Part shown: piece after piece, positions 45,050 through 51,808 of the stretch
Position numbering within the stretch: position 1 is the stretch's first letter
Layout: every line of letters starts with the position of its first letter
NCBI RefSeq assembly: GCF_000430045.1
Contig: NZ_KE387027.1
Coordinates: 667,050-718,857 of the forward strand
DNA: 51,808 nt
Origin: Calidithermus chliarophilus DSM 9957
GTDB lineage: Bacteria; Deinococcota; Deinococci; Deinococcales; Thermaceae
Direction: 5' to 3'
Notes under the pieces: model-generated
What the model saw: only the letters and a program-made list of their open reading frames with translations
Databases searched by the model: none
What the model was told of the DNA's origin: nothing
Made by a program: the position numbers and the translations under genes

Positions 45050-45530
45050 AGGCGCTCAGGTGGAAGAGGATGCCGGCCATGGCCGAGGCCGAGATCTGCA
45101 CGCGGCCCGCTCGAGCCCCCTCCAGCACCTCGCGGGGGTCGTGCCACTCGACGGTGATGTCCTCGTCGTCGTCGGGGGTGCCCGAGGCCGGGCGCAGGTC
45201 GCGGGCGCGGAAGACGTGGAGCTTCTCGTCGCAGAAGCCCGGGCTCACGTAGAAGCTGTTGAGGTAGCTGAAGTCGCCGGTGAGCTGGGTCTCCTCGGCC
45301 AGCTCGCGCCGGGCGGCCTCGATGGGATCCTCCCCGTCCTCGATGAGCCCGGCGGGGATCTCGAGGGTGTCGCTGCCGACAGCGGGCCGGTACTGCCGCA
45401 CGAAGAGGATCTTCCCGTCCTGCTCGGCCACGACGCACACGGCGTCCTTGTGCTCGATGATCTCGAATTTCTCGTCCTCGATGGCCAGATTGAGGATGCG
45501 TCCTTGGTAGAGGTAGCGCCGCTGGGGCAT
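45033..45530 (-). CDS. Nudix hydrolase, ADP-ribose pyrophosphatase-like
   Basis: A 165-residue Nudix enzyme, probably splitting ADP-ribose or a related nucleoside diphosphate sugar. The Nudix box reads GLIEDGEDPIEAARRELAEE, complete through the metal-binding REXXEE; the next positions are TQL instead of the usual xGU, so the box glycine is a glutamine. YRPAVGSDTLEIPAG before the box is typical of ADP-ribose pyrophosphatases. The ATG lies six bases after TATACT, hence leaderless. Coupled to ribF, which fits flavin and nucleotide metabolism. Confidence 0.88.
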   Translation of the reverse strand: MPQRRYLYQGRILNLAIEDEKFEIIEHKDAVCVVAEQDGKILFVRQYRPAVGSDTLEIPAGLIEDGEDPIEAARRELAEETQLTGDFSYLNSFYVSPGFCDEKLHVFRARDLRPASGTPDDDEDITVEWHDPREVLEGARAGRVQISASAMAGILFHLSAYAADQ

Positions 45531-45536
45531 GGGGAA

Positions 45537-45542
45537 AGTATA
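45537..45542 (-). promoter_or_regulatory. -10 element of the Nudix-ribF operon
   Basis: TATACT on the minus strand ends six bases before the ATG at 45530, a leaderless promoter. A -35 box is not evident. Confidence 0.6.
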
Positions 45543-45591
45543 TGGCGCTGGGAGGGGTGGGTCGTAGGTCCTTGGGCGGAGGGGGGGATAG

Positions 45592-45810
45592 CTGATGGCC
45601 GAACGCCCAACGCCCAACGCCGAACGCGAAACGCGAAACGCAAAACGCAAAACGCAAGACGCGAGACGCTTTGTTCCCCCCTTAGCAAGGGGAGTTAGGG
45701 GGGATAAACCCTCCCCGCGTGCGGGGAGGGAAGGGGAGGGGTGAACCACGGGCCACGAGCCTTTCGCTGACGGCTGACGGCTGACCGCTGACGGCTTACC
45801 GCTTCCCGTC
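45592..45810. repeat. Composite heptad element, core type 1 (copy B)
   Basis: About a dozen heptads (GCCCAAC, GCGAAAC, GCAAAAC, GCAAGAC; 45598-45670), hairpin CCCCTT-AGC-AAGGGG (45678-45692), GGGGGGATAAACCCTCCCCG, GGGAGGGG, GGGGTGAACCACGGGCCACG, and CTGACGG heptads ending ACCGCTTCCC. It fills the region between the divergent Nudix and amidohydrolase promoters. Confidence 0.9.
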
Positions 45811-45816
45811 ACCCGA

Positions 45817-45822
45817 TAAACT
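45817..45822 (+). promoter_or_regulatory. -10 element of the amidohydrolase gene
   Basis: TAAACT ends seven bases before the ATG at 45830. The composite heptad element ends just upstream and covers the -35 position. Confidence 0.5.
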
Positions 45823-45829
45823 GATCCCC

Positions 45830-47266
45830 ATGCTACTCATCGCAGACGTCTGGACCATGACCGAGGCGGGGCGGGCGGAGGCGGTGTACCTCGAGGGTGA
45901 CCGCATCGCCGACGTGGGGCTCGAGCAGGATCTCGCGGCGAGGTATCCCAAGGCCAAGCGGGTGCGGCTGGAGCGCGTCACGCCGGGGTTGCACGACGCG
46001 CACACGCACCCGCTGGGGTGGGGGGAGCAGCTCGAGCGGCTCGACCTCTCGGGCGTGCACGACCCCCGTGAGGCGGCCCGCCGGGTGGCGGAACGAGCCA
46101 AGGGCCTGCCGCCGGGGACCTGGGTCCGCGGGGCGGGCTACCTCTTCGACCACTACCCGCACCGGTCGGTGCTGGACGAGCTGGTGCCCGATCACCCGGT
46201 CTTCCTGCGCAGCCGCGACCTGCACTCGGGGTGGGCCAACACCCGCGCGCTCGAGCTGGCCGGGGTGACGCGGGAGACCCCCGACCCCAGCGGCGGGGCT
46301 CTCGTGCGCGACGGGGACGGCGAGCCCACGGGCTATCTGCTCGAGACCGCCCAGGGCTACATCCACCGCATCCTGCCCAAGGGCAGCGTGGCCGACCTCG
46401 AGCGCGGCCTGCGCGACCTGGCCCGCCGCGGCTACACCGCCACCCACCACATGGGCTGGTGCCCGCTGGAGTACCCCGAGGAACTGGCCCGCTCCGGGCG
46501 GCTGCCGGTGCGGCTGTGGTGGGCGATGGACAAGGACAACTGGCAGGGGGTGTGGCCCGGCTGGCGCGGGGACTCGCTCGAGGTCGCGGCGGTCAAGTTC
46601 TTCGCCGACGGCGCGCTCGGCAGCCGCACCGCCTGGATGGTCGAGCCCTACCCCGACGGCACCCACGGCATCGTGCTCGACCCGCTCGAGTACATCCGCG
46701 AACAGGGCGAGGCGGCGCTCAGGGCGGGCTTCGGGGTAGTGACCCACGCCATCGGGACCCAGGCGGTGCGGGGGCTGCTCGAGGTCTACGCCCAGCTCGC
46801 CCCCCTGGCCTCTGCCTCCCGCCCGCTCCGCATGGAGCACGCCCAGCACGTGCGTGACGAAGAAATGCCCCGCTTTGGGGGCCTGCCCATGGCCCTCTCC
46901 ATCCAGCCGATCCACGCGCTCGAGGACGCCGGCCTCGTGCGCCACCACCTCCCCGGCAAGGAGCACGAGGCCTTCCGCCTGCGCGACCTGTGGAACACCG
47001 GCCTCCCCATGGCCTTCGGCTCCGACGCCCCGGTAGCCCCGCCCGACCTGCTCGCCGGGGTCCAGGCCGCCCTGCGCAACCCCGTCAACCCCGCCCAGTC
47101 CCTCACCGAGGAAGAAACCCTCTGGGCCTTCACCCGAGGCGCTGCCCTGGCCGCTGGCTGGCCCCATCACGGCCTGATCCGCCCCGACGCCCCTGCCGAC
47201 CTGACGCTCTGGGAGGGCGGGAAGCCGGTGGGGCGGGTGTTCAGGGGGGAGGTAGAGTTGGGGTAG
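45830..47266 (+). CDS. Metal-dependent amidohydrolase (YtcJ-like)
   Basis: A 478-residue member of the amidohydrolase superfamily, YtcJ-type branch. PGLHDAHTHPLGWG (52-65) provides the first metal-binding HxH, the central KFFADGALGSRTAWM is the carboxylated-lysine region typical of this branch, and RMEHAQHV, SDAPV carry the later His and Asp ligands. The C-terminus returns to the beta-sandwich (PADLTLWEGGKPVGRV). Substrates of YtcJ-like enzymes are mostly unknown N-substituted amides. Transcribed alone. Confidence 0.85.
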   Translation: MLLIADVWTMTEAGRAEAVYLEGDRIADVGLEQDLAARYPKAKRVRLERVTPGLHDAHTHPLGWGEQLERLDLSGVHDPREAARRVAERAKGLPPGTWVRGAGYLFDHYPHRSVLDELVPDHPVFLRSRDLHSGWANTRALELAGVTRETPDPSGGALVRDGDGEPTGYLLETAQGYIHRILPKGSVADLERGLRDLARRGYTATHHMGWCPLEYPEELARSGRLPVRLWWAMDKDNWQGVWPGWRGDSLEVAAVKFFADGALGSRTAWMVEPYPDGTHGIVLDPLEYIREQGEAALRAGFGVVTHAIGTQAVRGLLEVYAQLAPLASASRPLRMEHAQHVRDEEMPRFGGLPMALSIQPIHALEDAGLVRHHLPGKEHEAFRLRDLWNTGLPMAFGSDAPVAPPDLLAGVQAALRNPVNPAQSLTEEETLWAFTRGAALAAGWPHHGLIRPDAPADLTLWEGGKPVGRVFRGEVELG

Positions 47267-47269
47267 CTG

Positions 47270-47425
47270 GGGCGCCGAACGCCGGACGTCTAACGCCGAT
47301 GGCCGAACGCCGGACGCCGGGCGCGGGTCGTACGTCCTGCGCCGTACGCCGTACGCAAAACGCCCAACGCCGAACGCTAACCGCATGACGTAGGGGCGGG
47401 CCCCCGTGCCCGCCCTCGATCTTTC
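47270..47425. repeat. Composite heptad element, core type 2 (copy F)
   Basis: About fifteen heptads (CCGAACG, CCGGACG, TCTAACG, CGGGTCG, TACGCCG; 47274-47380) lead into GCATGACGTAGGGGCGGGCC. The palindrome GGGCGGGC-CCCCGT-GCCCGCCC is at 47394-47415, followed by TCGATCTTTCCCC. It matches copy E (39278-39515, other strand) across core and flank. Confidence 0.9.
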
Positions 47426-47472
47426 CCCTGAAAGCTGATATCCACCGCCCTCAATCCCAGCTCCCCCCGCAT

Positions 47473-47522
47473 TTTGGTACACCAAACCGTGTAAACTTAT
47501 GCCCAAGTTGCCCTTGGGCAAC
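47473..47522 (+). promoter_or_regulatory. Promoter, palindrome and alternative hairpins upstream of ppc
   Basis: TTTGGT-AC-ACCAAA (47473-47486) is a perfect palindrome near the -35 position. TAAACT (47492-47497) is the likely -10. The short leader can form either GCCCAAG-TTGCC-CTTGGGC (47501-47519) or GTTGCCC-TT-GGGCAAC (47507-47522), which exclude each other and lie just before the ppc start. Confidence 0.5.
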
Positions 47523-47530
47523 CGTTCCCT

Positions 47531-50209
<2,679 letters not shown>

Positions 50210-50231
50210 CCTCCCCAAGCCTGTCTGCCTC

Positions 50232-50267
50232 TGGCATAATGGCTGGGGGAGCACCCCCGACTTTTTT
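50232..50267 (+). terminator. Hairpin and T-run inside the ppc-NYN gap, with extended -10
   Basis: An extended -10 (TGGCATAAT, 50232-50240) is followed by GGGGG-AGCA-CCCCC (50245-50258) and TTTTTT (50262-50267). The hairpin with T-run would terminate ppc. Because it also lies downstream of the NYN promoter, it may act as an attenuator in the NYN leader. Confidence 0.6.
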
Positions 50268-50281
50268 AGAGGAGACAACGC

Positions 50282-50842
50282 ATGAACAATTTTCCGGGTT
50301 GGAGCCCTGCCCAGCGCGTGGGGCTGTTTGTGGACACCCAAAACCTGTACCACTCGGCGCGCGACTACTACGACAAGAACGTCAACTTCGAGAGCCTCCT
50401 GAGGTACGCCACCGCCCAGCGGCACCTGGTGCGGGCCACGGCCTACGTGGTCGAGCGCGAGGGCGACACCTCGGCGTGGCCCTTCATCTACAAGCTCAGC
50501 ACCATCGGCTACCGCGTGCGCCGCATGAACCTGCACGTCAAGGAGACCACCGACGAGGGCAAGCCCATCTACGAGGGCAACTGGGACATGGGCATCGCCG
50601 CCGACATGGTGCGCCTGATGCACACCCTCGACGTGGTGGTGCTGGGCTCGGGCGACGGCGACTTCGTCGACATCGTGGAAGTCCTGATGGAGCGCGGCAT
50701 CCGCGTGGAGGTGATCGCCTTCAAGGAGACCACCGCCCAGCGCCTCATCGACGCCGTGGACCGCTTCGTGCACCTGCCCGACATCCCCGACCCCTTCATG
50801 CCCAACCGCGAGCGCCCGGTGCCCAGCACGACCGAGAAGTGA
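50282..50842 (+). CDS. NYN-domain (LabA/DUF88) protein, putative ribonuclease
   Basis: A 186-residue protein almost wholly made of a NYN domain, a PIN-like metal-dependent RNase fold. LFVDTQNLYHSARDYY gives the first acidic site, GNWDMGIAADMVR the second and VVLGSGDGDFVDIVEV the third; together they form the expected Asp-rich centre. Relatives include LabA/YlxP-region proteins whose substrates are unknown. ATG start with GAGGAGA seven bases upstream. Confidence 0.88.
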   Translation: MNNFPGWSPAQRVGLFVDTQNLYHSARDYYDKNVNFESLLRYATAQRHLVRATAYVVEREGDTSAWPFIYKLSTIGYRVRRMNLHVKETTDEGKPIYEGNWDMGIAADMVRLMHTLDVVVLGSGDGDFVDIVEVLMERGIRVEVIAFKETTAQRLIDAVDRFVHLPDIPDPFMPNRERPVPSTTEK

Positions 50843-50888
50843 AGGCCGCCAGGCACGGCGGGGACGCGAAGCCTTCGCCGTAGGCCCG

Positions 50889-51808
50889 TCACCCCAGCTC
50901 CCGCTCGAGCTGCTGTAGCCGCTCCTCCTCCCGCCGGGCCAGTTCGCCCTCGCCCGCCGAGCGGTAGAGGCGGATGAGCTGGCGGCGGGCCTCGAGGTCG
51001 TAGGGCTCCAGGCGCACGAGGGCCTGGAGGTGTTCGATAGCGGCCTGGGGGTTCTCGGGGGCCGTGAGCTCGACCAATCGCCGCAGCAGCCGCGCGCGCA
51101 GGGCCTCGGCGGCCGCGCGCTCCTCGGCGAACCACTCCGGGAAGCTGGCGAGCGGTTCGCCCTGGGCGAGCTCGAGGGCCTTCCGCAGGGCCGGGGGCTG
51201 GAGGCTGGAGGGCAGGCGCAGCGCCTCCTGGGCGGCCCGCTCGAAGGCGGTGAGGTCGAGCCGCACGGGGAAGGCGAGCTCGAGGCTGCCCCGGCCGCCC
51301 TCCACCACCTTCTGGCCCAGCGTGCGGTTGAGGTGGTAGATGGCGGTCTGCAGGCTGCCCACCGGGTTGCCGGCGTCGGCCCAGAACAGCTCGGCCAGGG
51401 CCTCCCGCCGCTGGGGGCCGTCGGCCAGGGCCAGCCGGATCAGCAGGGCCAGGCTCTTGCGGGTGGGGAAGGCGGCCTCGGTGTAGGTGCGGCCCAGGAA
51501 GCGCAGGGTGCAGGGGCCGAAGGTGCTGAGCTCCAGCGGGAACAAGGCCCGCAGGGCGGGGTCCTTCGCGGCCAGGGGCGCCAGCCGGGCGGCGAGGTCG
51601 GGGTCGTCGAGCAGCGCCCGGTACTGCTGGGTGAGGATGAGGTCGAGGGCCTCGTGGAGGTCCTCGGGCCGGCCGCGGTGCAGCAGGGCGAGGGCGAGCT
51701 CGAGCCGGGCTTCCTCGCCGCGCGCCTGCGCGACGAGCGAGTCCAGGCTTCGCTCCCCCAGCAGGGCGAGCTCGAGCTCGGCCCGCAGGCCCACCGGCAG
51801 GGCGGCCT
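50889..51808 (-). CDS. BTAD/SARP-type transcriptional activator, C-terminal part
   Basis: At least 306 residues of a regulator whose N-terminal part lies beyond the window; the frame is open to the edge. LSTFGPCTLRFLGRTY, FPTRKSLALLIRLAL and ELFWADAGNPVGSLQTAIYH form an OmpR-like winged helix as in AfsR/SARP proteins. The following all-helical bacterial transcriptional activation domain has TPR-like repeats (ALVRLEPYDLEARRQLIRLY). The extra helical stretch before the winged helix suggests a large multi-domain protein. Target genes are unknown. Confidence 0.82.
   Translation of the reverse strand, partial: AALPVGLRAELELALLGERSLDSLVAQARGEEARLELALALLHRGRPEDLHEALDLILTQQYRALLDDPDLAARLAPLAAKDPALRALFPLELSTFGPCTLRFLGRTYTEAAFPTRKSLALLIRLALADGPQRREALAELFWADAGNPVGSLQTAIYHLNRTLGQKVVEGGRGSLELAFPVRLDLTAFERAAQEALRLPSSLQPPALRKALELAQGEPLASFPEWFAEERAAAEALRARLLRRLVELTAPENPQAAIEHLQALVRLEPYDLEARRQLIRLYRSAGEGELARREEERLQQLERELG

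Overview
The window reads as chromosomal DNA of a Thermaceae bacterium of the Meiothermus/Calidithermus type. The grounds are very high GC, CTCGAG used strikingly often, a glucose/galactose-binding protein closely resembling the Thermus thermophilus one, GH42 and GH36 galactosidases, many leaderless -10 promoters and GTG starts. This placement is inferred from sequence character and recalled family resemblance; no search was run.

Layout. 2-3467: tail of a glycerate 2-kinase, an MFS transporter and a deoxyhypusine-synthase-like gene behind a long structured leader. 3599-15394 (minus): one galactoside operon encoding a sugar ABC importer (binding protein, two permeases), GH42 beta-galactosidase, YdjC-type deacetylase, GPH symporter, GH36 alpha-galactosidase, GalT, an M24-fold protein without visible metal ligands, and GalK. 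A DeoR-type regulator (15767-16540) with matching CTTTCG boxes lies upstream. 17301-21765 (minus): a second sugar ABC importer led by its ROK repressor with a XylR-like operator. Neither importer has an ATPase gene here. 21951-28748: response regulator, Dtd, a cysteine-synthase-family enzyme, two DegV proteins, SerA and a class V aminotransferase. 28986-32546: methylcrotonyl-CoA carboxylase beta and HMG-CoA lyase, separated by a DUF433/DUF5615 toxin-antitoxin-like pair. 32745-39249: a 51-residue membrane protein, a lipoprotein, SucCD, a three-gene PspC/LiaF-like envelope cassette and TrpC. 39570-51808: patatin-like phospholipase, a TAXI-TRAP transporter, RibF, a Nudix hydrolase, an amidohydrolase, PEP carboxylase, a NYN-domain protein and the C-terminal part of a BTAD-type regulator.

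The most unusual feature lies between genes. Many intergenic gaps, and even gaps inside operons, hold degenerate tandem arrays with a strict 7-bp period (ATCGACY, AACGCMA, GTCGTAC, CTGACGG variants). Several flank one of two palindromic cores, forming a modular composite repeat with at least seven copies here. A separate nested inverted repeat (38336-38466) looks like a small MITE and supplies the trpC stop codon. Other notable points are GC-rich hairpins at all three binding-protein/permease junctions and a candidate cis-regulatory leader before the deoxyhypusine-synthase-like gene. No tRNA, rRNA, CRISPR array, transposase or prophage was found.
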